Assembly (NCBI GenBank): GCA_900128565.1
Contig: LT636007.1
Coordinates: 1-23,955, forward strand
Direction: 5' to 3'
Origin: Stramenopiles sp. TOSAG23-6
Taxonomy: Eukaryota; Sar
Length of the DNA: 23,955 bases
The first letter of the stretch is position 1. Each line of letters starts with the position of its first letter. Below are positions 1 to 10,000 of this stretch, piece by piece. The position numbers and the translations under genes were made by a program. The notes beneath the pieces were generated by a model, which was not told where the DNA came from, did no database searches, and saw only the letters and a list, made by a program, of their open reading frames with translations.

Positions 1-55
1 CGTACGAAATTTCGTACCTAACGATTTTTTTTTGAAATATTTTTCCAAAATACAT
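1..55 (+). mobile_element. Introner-like intron, 3' part only (gene A)
   Basis: The window opens inside a copy of the element. It shows the perfect palindrome CGTACGAAATTTCGTAC, the CCTAAC box, poly-T, the AAATATTTTTCC box and the terminal ATACAT. Exon coding resumes at 56 with HIQRWK. The 3' half is nearly identical to the copy ending at 3298. Confidence 0.8.
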
Positions 56-3000
56 CATATACAAAGGTGGAAAGCTTTGCGATTAACAAATCTAAAGTCA
101 TCTATTGAGTCTCACGCACGTGCACAGATCTCATACCATCAAAGTTTAAAGAAACAATTTGAATGTTTATTAAATGATATGGAAAATAAAAATTTTGGAG
201 GATCCAAAAATGACCAAGCTAAACCTTTGATGCAAAATTCAATAGCTCATTGTAAGCAATATACTTCTACTGATACTGTATTCTCTGAAACTGTTACAGA
301 GAAAGACATACCACAAAAATGTATGTCAAATGATAGGCTCAACCAAAAATTGGAACTGTCATATAACCCTAACCCTAACCCTATAGAACACATTTCATCG
401 AATGACAATGGACAAAATCCATCGAATCCATCGAATTCGATTACTAATAAATCTAGTGATTTTGTTGCTGTTTTTGCCATTTGTGTGGTCGAAGTGAGGC
501 ATATTTTTCGTGAAATAAGGAACCCATATATTGTTATTTCAATGGGTGGAATTGAGCATCGCGCATCATGTACAAGAATGTATGTTTTTATGATTCAATT
601 CATTTTTTTTTAAATTTAGTATGAAATTTTGTACCTAACAAAAAGTTAATTGTTTTTGAAATATGTTTTATCAATATATGTTTAATGATCGAGCAGAATT
701 TGGAGAAACATTTTGTTTTACTATTTATTCAGATACTGAGATGTGTAGAGTTGCGTTACATGTATGTTCTATTTTTTTTTCAAATTCGATTTTTTTGCGT
801 ACGAAATTTTGTACCTAACGATTTTTTTTTTTTGTGAAATATTTTTCCAAAAGATATGATGAAAGCAAAGGATCAATAGGTTCAATTCTTATTAGTCAAA
901 AAGATTTGAATAATCACAAAACGACATGTGGCGAATGGTGGTGGATTTTCCATGGTTTATATAGTGGTGAAGTTAGAATACGTTCTCATATGAACTTTGG
1001 TAGAGCTACGCTAAATAAAAAAGATGGTCATTTATCATTACATGATTTTGGTAAATTGTCAGTAGAAGGAAATGATCGAAATTCGGGTGCACGAAATCTG
1101 AGAAACAAAGTCAGTAGTGATAGTAGTAGACGATACACTGGTATAAATTCTTTACATGTTTATAATCAACAAAATGCAGGGTTATTACCAGCTAATGGAA
1201 CTTTTCTCCATTCTCCTTCGTATTTAAAGAATAATAGAAATGTTATTTCAGGATGGATGGATAATAATAATATTGATGATAATATCGATAGAAGTAGTGA
1301 AAGTTCAAGTAATAGAAAATCAAATATTGATAGAATAGAAGAGAACCATAACCCTCATATTATCATAGGCAGTCCATATAATAGAAAATTAACTGAAGGG
1401 AACTGTGATAAAAATGACTCTATATATGATAATTTAGGATTTCAAATTCCTCCCCACTGTCTCGGACTTGCTCATTTTATAGGCCTTGAGCAATGTAGAG
1501 AAATTCAACAATGTTCCCGATGGATTCAATTGAGCGGTGGCTATGAAAATGGCGTTTTTTCTATGCTCGAGCAACACGCAACACCTGTTGATGCATCTCA
1601 ATTCGCATCACCTGTAGATGTATCCCGACCTTGCCGTGTACTCATGTATGTTTTTTTTTTTTTCAATTTCTAAATGTTTTTTTTTTGGTTTTCGTACGAA
1701 ATTTCGTACCTAACAAAAAAATCAAAAAAAAAATATTTTTTATACTACATATCGTCGGAATTAGGAGCTTTATTGTTTGGTGGAATTCCAACTACATTTC
1801 GATCGGAGGCCTATATGTGTCTTAGTGGCGCTGCTGCCATGAAATTACGACAACCAAAAGGTTATTATCAACAGCTTTATGACGGATCGATTGATCCAAT
1901 CGTTCGCAGGCAAATAGAGGACGATCTTGTGAGAACATTTGCTAAACAGCAAACTCGTATTAATGTGGTGAAAATCGATACAACTATAAAAAGAGTATCG
2001 AGTGAAAGCATTTTACCTATTACAAAAAACGATAGTACTGTTCATTTGAATATTTCAGATGAAACCACAACTAAACAGGAACCAGAGGCTTTAGCTGCCC
2101 TTCGTCGTATTTTATTGGCACATTCATTCAGGAATTCTGTTGTTGGATACTGTCAAAGTTTGAATCATGTTGCGGGTTTTTTACTTTGTCTTGGTACTAT
2201 TCATGAAGAATGTGTTTTCTGGATACTTTGCGCTGTGACAGAACGTTTATGTTGTGATTATTACGTACCTTCAATGTCTGGTTTACATCGGGATCTTCGA
2301 GTTCTTCGCGATTTAATGCAGAAACGGCAACCAGAATTAATGAGACATATGGATAGATTAGGTGTACCACTTGAAATGTTAGCATCTGGTTCATTACTGA
2401 GTCACTTTGTGTTACATCTTCCGACCCATACTGTGCTTCGTATGTTGGACATAGTTTTATGGCGTGGATCTCCCATGCTTCTTTTGACGGTTTTGGCGTT
2501 GATGCAAATGTCGCGTATGGATCTGCTTTCTGCACGTACTGCTGGGGAAGTCGCAACACGATGGAAATCATGCCAGGAGCGTTGTTACGATGCAGAAGGT
2601 TTAGTATCTCGCATTCGAGCAGAATGGATTGAACTTGGTGAAGGGACAATAGAAGAATTGCAAGCGAAACATGCAGCCGCGGCAAGATCTGAAGCTGAAG
2701 CATCACTACATAGTGCAGCTTTACGCCGTTTTGTTGGTGATGACACAACTTCAGGTGATGGCTTACGACAGAGTGTGCTTGACCAAGCGCATTTCACACA
2801 ATTATATGGACGTTTTGTTGAAGCTGCCGCAGCACCCGCAGGAAGATCTGCTGATCATCGTAGGTTAGATACATCTAGCTTTCGCGCATTGATGTTGCGA
2901 ACTTTCTTTGGTCTTCCTGTGAATAGCAGCCGGAGAACACTTGATGCTCTTTTTGAAGCTTTTGATGCCAATGGCGATGGAGAGTTGGATTTACAAGAAT

Positions 3001-3619
3001 TTATTACTGGAATGGGTATGATCAGTCCAACTGCAACAATTGAAGAAAAACTTCGTTTTTGTTTTAATTGTTATGACGCAGAGAAATCAGGGCAAATAGA
3101 AAAGCAATCACTGGCTGGTCTGTTACATACTATTGTTGCTGTTGCTATGCTTATGCTTGGACATCAAAATACACTATCAAAAGATGTAGTTGCAACGTTA
3201 CTTGATCATGTATGTTTTATTTTTTTTCAAATTCGATTTTTTTTCATACGAAATTTTGTACCTAACGATTTGTTTTGAAATATTTTTCCAAAATACATTG
3301 TCCGAGTTCTTCGCTGTCTTTTGTAGAGTTCTGTGAATATTTATACGCACAACCTCTTGTATCTGAGTGGTTGAATCTTCAGCAGCGTTTGAATGACTCA
3401 GGCATTATTATTAATTCTGGTATGAAAGAGATGAAAAATATGTCTGGGACAATATCCAGTAATACGACGAATAATCCAATTGACGAATATGAGCAAATAG
3501 AATATAATAATTATGGAAATACTGAAATAAATGAAAATGAACATCATAAATTTGGGGATTCGTATGCTGAAAAAATGTGGATAGACTGGCCACATCATGA
3601 TGGACGAAGTGGGCATTAA
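56..3619 (+). CDS. C2-TBC-EF-hand RabGAP-like protein (5' partial, five exons)
   Basis: Exons 56-579, 680-761, 858-1645, 1751-3209 and 3299-3619 join in one frame (3174 nt, 1057 residues visible); the start lies upstream. Residues 1-45 look like the last helix of a BAR-type coiled coil. A C2-like domain follows at about 140-235 (YIVISMGG, then WWWIFHGLYSGEVRIRS), interrupted by two introns. After an Asn/Ser-rich linker comes a TBC domain at about 466-720. It keeps both GAP fingers: the arginine in IEDDLVRTF and the glutamine in VVGYCQSLN, so it is probably an active Rab GTPase activator. An EF-hand with loop DANGDGELDLQEF and a weaker second one follow near 860-960. TBC plus EF-hands recalls the TBC1D8/9 layout, which predicts calcium- and membrane-linked Rab inactivation. 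Every splice join was chosen to restore frame and domain continuity, for example LLDH|CPSSSLSFVEF in the EF-hand region. Confidence 0.85.
364..383 (+). repeat. Telomere-like CCCTAA triplet repeat in an exon
   Basis: Three CCCTAA units within gene A's first visible exon, encoding YNPNPNPIE. It is too short to be a true interstitial telomere. Confidence 0.6.
580..679 (+). mobile_element. Introner-like intron (gene A, C2 domain)
   Basis: 100 nt, GTATGT...ATATAT, phase 2. The join AGA AT|G TTT restores ...SCTRM|FNDRAEF... inside the C2 domain. The core is GTATGAAATTTTGTACCTAAC. The upstream exon ends in AT, repeated at the intron end. Confidence 0.8.
762..857 (+). mobile_element. Introner-like intron (gene A, C2 domain)
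   Basis: 96 nt, GTATGT...AGATAT, phase 0. The join CAT|GAT GAA gives VALH|DESKGSIGS, continuing the C2 domain. It carries the full element: poly-T, CAAATTCG, core CGTACGAAATTTTGTACCTAAC and AAATATTTTTCC, with the end 21 nt from the start of that last box. Confidence 0.85.
1646..1750 (+). mobile_element. Introner-like intron (gene A, before TBC domain)
   Basis: 105 nt, GTATGT...CTACAT, phase 2 (AT|A). It joins CRVL to ISSELGALLFGGIP, the typical start of a TBC domain. The core is the perfect palindrome CGTACGAAATTTCGTAC followed by CTAAC. CAT occurs at both borders. Confidence 0.85.
3210..3298 (+). mobile_element. Introner-like intron (gene A, EF-hand region)
   Basis: 89 nt, GTATGT...ATACAT, phase 0, with CAT at both borders. 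The join gives LLDH|CPSSSLSFVEFCEY. Using nearby AG dinucleotides (after CCGAG or TTGTAG) shifts the frame into stops. Its first 60 nt are nearly identical to the copy at 23895. Confidence 0.88.
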
Positions 3620-3746
3620 TTGAGGATTTATAAAATGAGGTTTGATTTGGAATGTTTCGAATTTTTTGATGGTAATGAATTGAATTTGTTTTTGATTGAC
3701 AAAATTTTTTATGACTTTTTAATTTTAAATGTAGATAAAACTTTTA

Positions 3747-4951
3747 TTATTTAGCTTGGTCTAATTGTTTTTGAGAAGGTAGCTTCGGTACCGGGGGAAT
3801 TGGTCTATTTCCCATCAAGAATGATGGACGTCTTGGAACAGGAGGTGAAAGGCATGTATAGTGTTTTTTTATTAGAAGAAAACCCGTTAGGTACAAAATT
3901 TCGTACGAAAAAAAATTTCAATTTGAAAGAAAAATCAATTTTGAAAACGTACGAAATGGTGGGTTACGAATTGTTGCAGGAAAAGCACAATTTTTAAGAT
4001 CTATTCGAGAAACCTTTATCGCTCCAACGAGTCGTTCCGGCAACTCTTCCATACTTTGTGATTCTATCAAATATCCAAGTTCTAATTCCAATTTTTTCGC
4101 ACAACCGGATTTGTCTTGTGAAAAAATATTGTTTTTTTGGTTAAAAAAAATGTAAGGTACAAAATTTTCATACAAAAAAAAAGAAATGTCTAATGTAAGT
4201 GGACAACATACACGAGTCCTAAAATTTTTCTAGCAATCTGAGAGGAACAAACATCACAATCCACTTCAAAATAATTAGGACCACGAAAATATGCACATTT
4301 TAATTTTTTACCAATAATTGCAGGACGTTGGACACCCAGACTTTGAAGCGTTTTTTTCATTAACATTGGTGCTGAAATGACTTTACAAACAAATTTCATA
4401 CGGTTATTACGATATTCATTTGTTCCATTTAAAATGGAATCCAACAACTTTTCGAATTGAGGATCAGAATCCTTATCTAGCGTTTTTTCAAATAGGTTAA
4501 CAACATTTACATGCTTCTTGCCAAAATTGATTTGCCAACAAAAGACAAAAAAGAATGACTCGGCGTGACTTTTGATAAAATCATGAAGTTCAAGAATTCT
4601 ATGAGACACATGCTGTAGAGATTTATCACCCACATCAAGCACAGAAAACCCACATGGGCGAAACGCACAAGGTTCAGGCTCTACTTTCCTTTTATCTATA
4701 AGATATGTAGGACCTCGTAATAACCAGCCGCCACCAGCTCTTCCAGGTGTGATTGGTGCAGCTGGAGACATTGTGTTTTTACGAATACAGTCGGTTCCGA
4801 TTTCCTCAGCATCTGGATTAAATGTAGTAATATTTCCAGGTAACCAAACATCATAAGCAGTCTTTCGTACTGGTGCTGTACGTAAGGGACCTGCAACTGG
4901 TGTTTTCATTCCACTGGAATTAGTAAATGAGTTTGTAAAGGATTTGAACAT
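3747..4951 (-). CDS. EDR2_C / DUF1336 domain protein
   Basis: Exons on the minus strand are 4951-4212, 4110-3953 and 3853-3747 (1005 nt, 334 aa, stop TAA at 3747-3749). The product is essentially one EDR2 C-terminal domain (DUF1336). Visible hallmarks are WLLRGPTYLIDK near residues 75-86, the NFGKKHVNVVNLFEK segment, the block GKKLKCAYFRGPNYFEVDCDV (about 218-238), SSQIARKILGLV, and EELPERLVGAIKVSRID near the end. In plants this domain occurs in ENHANCED DISEASE RESISTANCE 2, usually behind PH and START domains and linked to lipid binding. Here it stands alone with a short Pro-rich tail (SPPVPRRPSF). The molecular role is otherwise unknown. The gene is divergent from the BCKDH E2 gene, 411 bp away. 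The first ATG of the open frame is used as the start. Confidence 0.82.
3854..3952 (-). mobile_element. Introner-like intron (gene B, second)
   Basis: 99 nt read on the minus strand, GTACGT...ATACAT, phase 1 (C|GC). It joins TIRNPPF to RLSPPVPRRPS and reaches a stop codon 35 codons later. The core is CGTACGAAATTTTGTACCTAAC. The upstream exon ends TTTC, so no duplicated AT is seen here. Confidence 0.78.
4111..4211 (-). mobile_element. Introner-like intron ending in AA (gene B, first)
   Basis: 101 nt on the minus strand, GTATGT...CACAAGACAA, phase 2. The end was placed by two criteria that agree: the fixed 21-nt spacing from the AATATTTTTT box, and the join GLV|SGCAKKLELELGYLI, which keeps the normal spacing of the EDR2_C domain. 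An alternative end at 4126 (ATAT) is also in frame but inserts five residues. The CTAAC box is CTTAC here. Confidence 0.7.
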
Positions 4952-5362
4952 GTCAGTGGTGTATACTTCCGTGGTGTGAAACTAAATACTCTATTCAATC
5001 AAGTATATCGTAAAAATATATTACAATAGACCTAAAATGCAACGAGTGTATAATTAATTACAGTATTTTAGTTATATAATGTCGTGATTTAGCTTTCTTT
5101 TGGTGATTGACATCTGGAATTGTAGTAGCTACGTATCCAAAATCTCTCGAAAACCGAAACCAAACGAACGAATTTGCTACTTGTAATGACACTCTTCTTC
5201 TATCTACAATCATCAATTTTTTTTTTTAAGTACAAAATTTCGTACAAAAAAAAAACACGAAATAAAAAAATATTTCAATAGTTAGTGTTTCCTTTCTTCG
5301 AATCAAATCTTCATCTCAAAGGAAGATCCTAATCTAGGTACCTAAAAAAAGAGACTCGAACA
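4952..5362. promoter_or_regulatory. Divergent intergenic region between genes B and C
   Basis: These 411 bp separate two divergently transcribed genes and should hold both promoters. Apart from AT-rich sequence and the element remnant near 5209-5286, I see no RNA gene, open frame or clear repeat. Confidence 0.5.
5209..5286 (-). mobile_element. Degenerate element copy upstream of gene B
   Basis: Read on the minus strand, this stretch holds GAAATATT, poly-T, TTGTACGAAATTTTGTACTTAA and a further T run. The core matches the introner family, but the arms are not in standard order and no GTATGT/AYAT pair is evident. It lies in gene B's 5' flank, in gene B's orientation, so it may be a decayed copy or a 5'-UTR intron. 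Confidence 0.5.
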
Positions 5363-6951
5363 ATGTTACGTACTACATTAGCAGTATCCAAATCGACACA
5401 TATCTTGTCTCGTATAGCATTTAGATTTCCCCAACCTTGTATAGGTCTTCCATTTCAACGTCATTTTCATTCCACAACTTCAGTGAACAAGCAAGTTGCG
5501 TTTACTCTACCCGACGTCGGTGAAGGCATCGCAGAAGTTGAAGTTTTACAGTGGTATATCAAGGAAGGCGACGAAATTTCCCAATTTGACAAAATATGTG
5601 AAGTGCAGAGTGATAAAGCTACGTTAGATATAACGAGTCGTTTTGATGGTACGGTTGCCAGTCTTTCATATGGTGTTGGTGACATGGCACAAACCGGAAG
5701 TACATTGTTCATGATTGACGTTGAGGGGGGTTCAGACGATATTGAATCAGACGATATTGAATCTACGCCGCCCCCACCTAAAGATAGTTCACCAAACTCT
5801 TCTTCTACACCTAATGATACATCAATACATCGTGAGAAATCACTTCCTTACAACAATTCCGATGGAAAAGTTCTGGCGACACCTGCAGTACGCAGGCTTA
5901 CTAAAGAAAATGAATTAGACATAAGTCAAATAGTAGGTACAGGTAAAGATGGTCGTATTTTAAAAAGTGATGTTCTTGAGTATATGAATAGTTCAAATAG
6001 TGATTCACAAATGTATGTGTCGTCACCGCCTGTGTTTTTAACAAATCAAGAGGATAAAGTAGTTCTAATTAAAGGCGTACAACGTGCTATGCTTGCAAAA
6101 ATGAATGAAGCTCTTAAAATTCCACATTTTGGTTACAACGACGAATTTTCAATGACGGCACTTTCTACTGTGAGAAATGATTTACAAAAAAGTGTTGGAG
6201 ATAATCGTGGTATCAAAATTACTTCAATGCCTATTCTCATGAAAGCAGCATCTCTCGCGTTACATCAGTTTCCTGTCATAAATGCCAGTATAAGTGATGA
6301 TGAAACGTCAATCAAGCATCATGCAGCACATAATATAGCTTTTGCAATGGATGGACCATCAGGTTTGATTGTGCCTGTGATTTCACACGTGAATCAAATG
6401 TCAATTGTGGAAATTGCTGAGGAAATGACACGTATCATGTACGTCATTTTCATCATTTTTCAATTTTTTTTTTGGGTAGGAAATTTCGTAATTAACAAAA
6501 ATTTTAAATTGTTTTGAAATATTTTCACAAAATACATAGCAATCGGTCAAAAAGGAAAATTGAGTAATGCTGAACTTACAGGAGGAACTTTTACACTTTC
6601 GAATATTGGTAGTATTGGTGGAACATATGCATCGCCTATTATATTACCTCCTCAAGTTGCTATAGGTGCACTTGGAAAAGTTCAAAAACTTCCTCGATTT
6701 GGAGAAGATGGTACGTGCATATGAATTTCTAATTTAATTTTTTTTCATACTAAATTTTGTACTTAACGATTTTTTTTACGGAAAAAAAATATATGTTTCA
6801 TAATACATGTGAAGTCGAGGCAGTAGAAATTATGAATGTTAGCTGGTCGGCTGATCACAGGGTTATTGATGGGGCTACAATGGCAAGGTTTTCTAATGCA
6901 ATGAAGAGTCATGTGGAACATCCAATGTCAATGCTTTCAAACTTACGATAA
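5363..6951 (+). CDS. DBT: Branched-chain 2-oxoacid dehydrogenase E2 (dihydrolipoyl acyltransferase)
   Basis: Exons 5363-6438, 6538-6710 and 6809-6951 give 463 aa, close to the roughly 480 aa of animal homologues. This is the core acyltransferase of the mitochondrial BCKDH complex, which moves branched acyl groups from lipoyl-lysine to CoA in Leu/Ile/Val breakdown. Residues 1-43 are a basic, Ser-rich mitochondrial presequence. A lipoyl domain follows at 44-120 with the lipoyl lysine K85 in QSDKATLDI. The E1/E3-binding domain is at about 169-207 (LATPAVRRL...[13 protein letters not shown]). The catalytic domain runs from about 225 and ends with the active-site motif HRVIDG (H433, D437). Both introns fall in the catalytic domain. 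The joins restore [17 protein letters not shown] and [13 protein letters not shown], both matching the family. A related E2 of another 2-oxoacid dehydrogenase is possible but less likely. Confidence 0.92.
6439..6537 (+). mobile_element. Introner-like intron (gene C, first)
   Basis: 99 nt, GTACGT...ATACAT, phase 2 (AT|A). CAT is repeated at both borders. A nearby ATACATAG could offer a canonical AG end at 6539, but that join shifts the frame to an early stop, whereas the ACAT end restores the conserved catalytic domain. The core is weakened (GGTAGGAAATTTCGTAATTAAC). Confidence 0.88.
6711..6808 (+). mobile_element. Introner-like intron (gene C, second)
   Basis: 98 nt, GTACGT...ATACAT, phase 1 (G|GT). 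The join [26 protein letters not shown] restores the last strand and active site of the E2 domain. The branch-like box is CTTAAC. Confidence 0.88.
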
Positions 6952-7000
6952 CTGTACAATTTTATTTTGAAATTAAAAATTATTTTGTGTTGTCATATTT

Positions 7001-10000
7001 CTACTTTTTATTTGCTAATATTCCTTTAAGCATGCCACCTTTAACAATACCACGAAGTTTTCTTGAAGGCTTTTTCTCTTGTGATGAAATTTCACTGAGC
7101 TTTTGAAAAGCTGCGAACCAAAGTTTTGATATTTCCAGAGAAGTTGCTTCTAAATCTAGAGTTCTCAGAGGAGTATGTAGAGATAAACAATTCGCACTAT
7201 CTGTCTCTTTACCATGACTACGTGTAAATACCTTTGAAGCATGACCATCAGTAATATCCGAGATGTGAGATAATTTGATTCCACTATCTGATTTAAGCTG
7301 AGAAGCAGTTTTTGCACGCATTTTTGTTACTTTTCCGACTTTACACCATCGAACAAAACCATCACTTTCATCTTTTGTAAAATCAACCCAAACAAATCTT
7401 TGATTAGGAGCACCTCGACGTCCATGTTTCCTAAATTCCGCACCTTGAATAAGCATCATTTTCATTTCTTCCAAGTTTTGTTCTTTTATTTGTTTGTGGC
7501 GATGTTCACTAAATTCTTTTTGATTGGTGTTATCGGTAACTGACTCTTTTATTTCTTCTTCCGTTTTTTCTTCAGAATATTTTTCTGTTTCAATGCCCAT
7601 TTTGTTTTCTTCAAGACTTTCAGTTTTATTATCTACATTAAAAACAGATGATTCTCGAAAGTTTTCTATTTCAGCATCTTTAGTGTGCAGAGCTACAAAT
7701 TCTTTGAATAATTGCGACTCTTTATTTCCCCAAATACCATCTACTTTTAAATTTGCTCCATGCGCGTTGAGCATTTTCTGAAGAGCTTGAATGACAGAGT
7801 TATCTAATTCATTGCCATTTATTGGTAGTGGAGAATGTTCAGCGCTATTCTTATTTAAATACTGTTTTAGTTTAATTATGGTTTCCGCGCCTACTATACC
7901 ATCTACCTTGAGGGATTTATGTCCGACAATCTCTTTATTCAAAAATTCTTGGAGGCTTTTCCGTGATACAATATTTCCAAAATCAATTTTTGATATGAAA
8001 TTTGCTGCATTCTTTGAATGTTTTCTTTTTGACAAATCTACAAATGATGATTGTTCAGATGATTCATCTGTTATATTTGTACTTCCAAGTTCTCCACTAT
8101 TAACATTGTCTTTGTCTTCGAGAGAATAATCATCGGAAGTATTACTTGCATTTTTATCAGTAATTGATTTTGATTGTGATTTATTATTACTATTGTTATG
8201 TTGTTCATTCCTCTTGTCGTTTGAGTAATTGTTACCTTTTTCACTCCTCTTATCGTTTGAGGGGTGATGTAATTCAGACAACGTTTTCCCTTGAGATTGA
8301 GTGTTAGGTTGCTCTCGACTAGCAAAAAGTTTTCGTTTTGATGGTGATGTGTCAGAAATACTACGATAATGACCTCTTTCTCTTCGCGAGATATTAGACT
8401 CTTTACTAGATGTACCAGACAACTCACTAGGTAGACTTCTTCTATGTGAACGTTTTTTGTTTCCAAGTAAATGATCATATTCAAATTCTTTAAGATGTCT
8501 ATGACTACGTGGAAATAATGCTAATTGCCGCTGCAACTCCATCAAAATATTTGCACCCATACCTGCACATTCATGTTTAGTAAAAAAATATGGTTTGAAT
8601 TTGAAATTTGTTAGGTACATAATTTTCTATGAAAAAAAAATAATTTTGAAATTCATGATGAAAACATACATGAGCCTTTTGAAATGAACCATTATATGAC
8701 CTAAATGGTGTCTCATGAAACGGTTTAGACTTTCTCGTCATATTTTTAGTATGACTTTTAGTATGACGTTTATCAGATGTCGTACTTTTTTGTTTTCTTT
8801 TTGTTTTTTTTTCAACACTTTTTCCGACACTTGAAATTACTAATTTACTTGGACTTACAGTGTAATCTATGTAATGCTTATGGCCATGCAATCGATCAGA
8901 ATGATTACTTTGATCGTGAATATGACTTGTTTCTTTCATAAAGATATAAGTACCCGTCAAAGGATCGCGTCCATGTTTTATAAAGAAATATTTTAGAAAA
9001 AAAATTGTTAGGTACAATTTTTTTTTCTGAAAAAAACAATTAATTTGAAATGCATTATGAAAACGTACACTATCTTCTCGCCATATTTTCATAAGTTCTA
9101 ATCCAAATTTTTTAGCTGCTCGAAGTAATACAGCCGGGTTTGTCGCAGCAGCATACCTCGTTCTAAATCCAGCAACGTCTTCAGGGCGAGCTAAAACTCT
9201 ACCTATATGTTGTAGCAAACCTTTAAGCATATCTACTGGGCGAGCTTGATTAAAAGAATCAGCGAATGCGCCAAGAGCAAATCGAGCAATCGCATCTAAG
9301 AAATGACTGAAATGCATATGGGAGTTGTAACTTACACGAACTTCACTATTTTCGAAAGAACTTGTTTTAAATTGCTTTTGTTGCGCATCATCATTTTGAC
9401 CAATTTTGTTTATATTATTCGATGTTTGTTCCTCACTTGTTTGATTTTCACATGCACGTGTTGGTTTTTGCATTCCACCACAACAACAAGCAGCTAAATA
9501 ACAATCTCCATGTGGTGTGAAGATATATGCCAGATTCGAAATTCGTTAAGTACAACAAACTAAATAATTTGAATGAAGCAAAAAGAAAATTAATTTTAAA
9601 TTAATAATGAAAACAAACGTATTCAATCATTGGAATTTGTAAATTAGAAAAATCCAAATCTTGAGTAAGTTGAAGGAAATCTTGATAGCTAAATATACCA
9701 AGATTTTGTCTATTTGAAGATCTTTGATTTCCATGATCATTTTTAGATCGTTTAGAATGCCAAACTTCGGTGCCTAAACCCGAATTCCAAGAAGACCAAC
9801 CACCCTTGTATGAATTAACAGTCCGGTCTCTTTTTGGTCCTATATTTCGATCTCTATGTAATTGTTGTTGCTTTGTTGGTGCATAAAAATTAAAAATTTG
9901 CCATAAAGGATCTCGAAATCGATGCATGAGAGCCAAAACAGCTGGATCTCTCAACTGGGTAGTTTGAGTCGCCCATTTTGCAACATTCCAACGTTGAGCT

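Noticed and set aside
364-383. CCCTAA repeats as an interstitial telomere.
   Set aside because: Only three units, in frame in an exon as Asn-Pro repeats; no other sign of a telomeric junction.
580-9068. Treating the elements as ordinary GT-AG introns.
   Set aside because: Each nearby AG tested (for example 6538-6539, the TGCAG near 8563, and CCCAG near 10880) gave a frameshift or stop, while the AYAT-type ends restored conserved domains.
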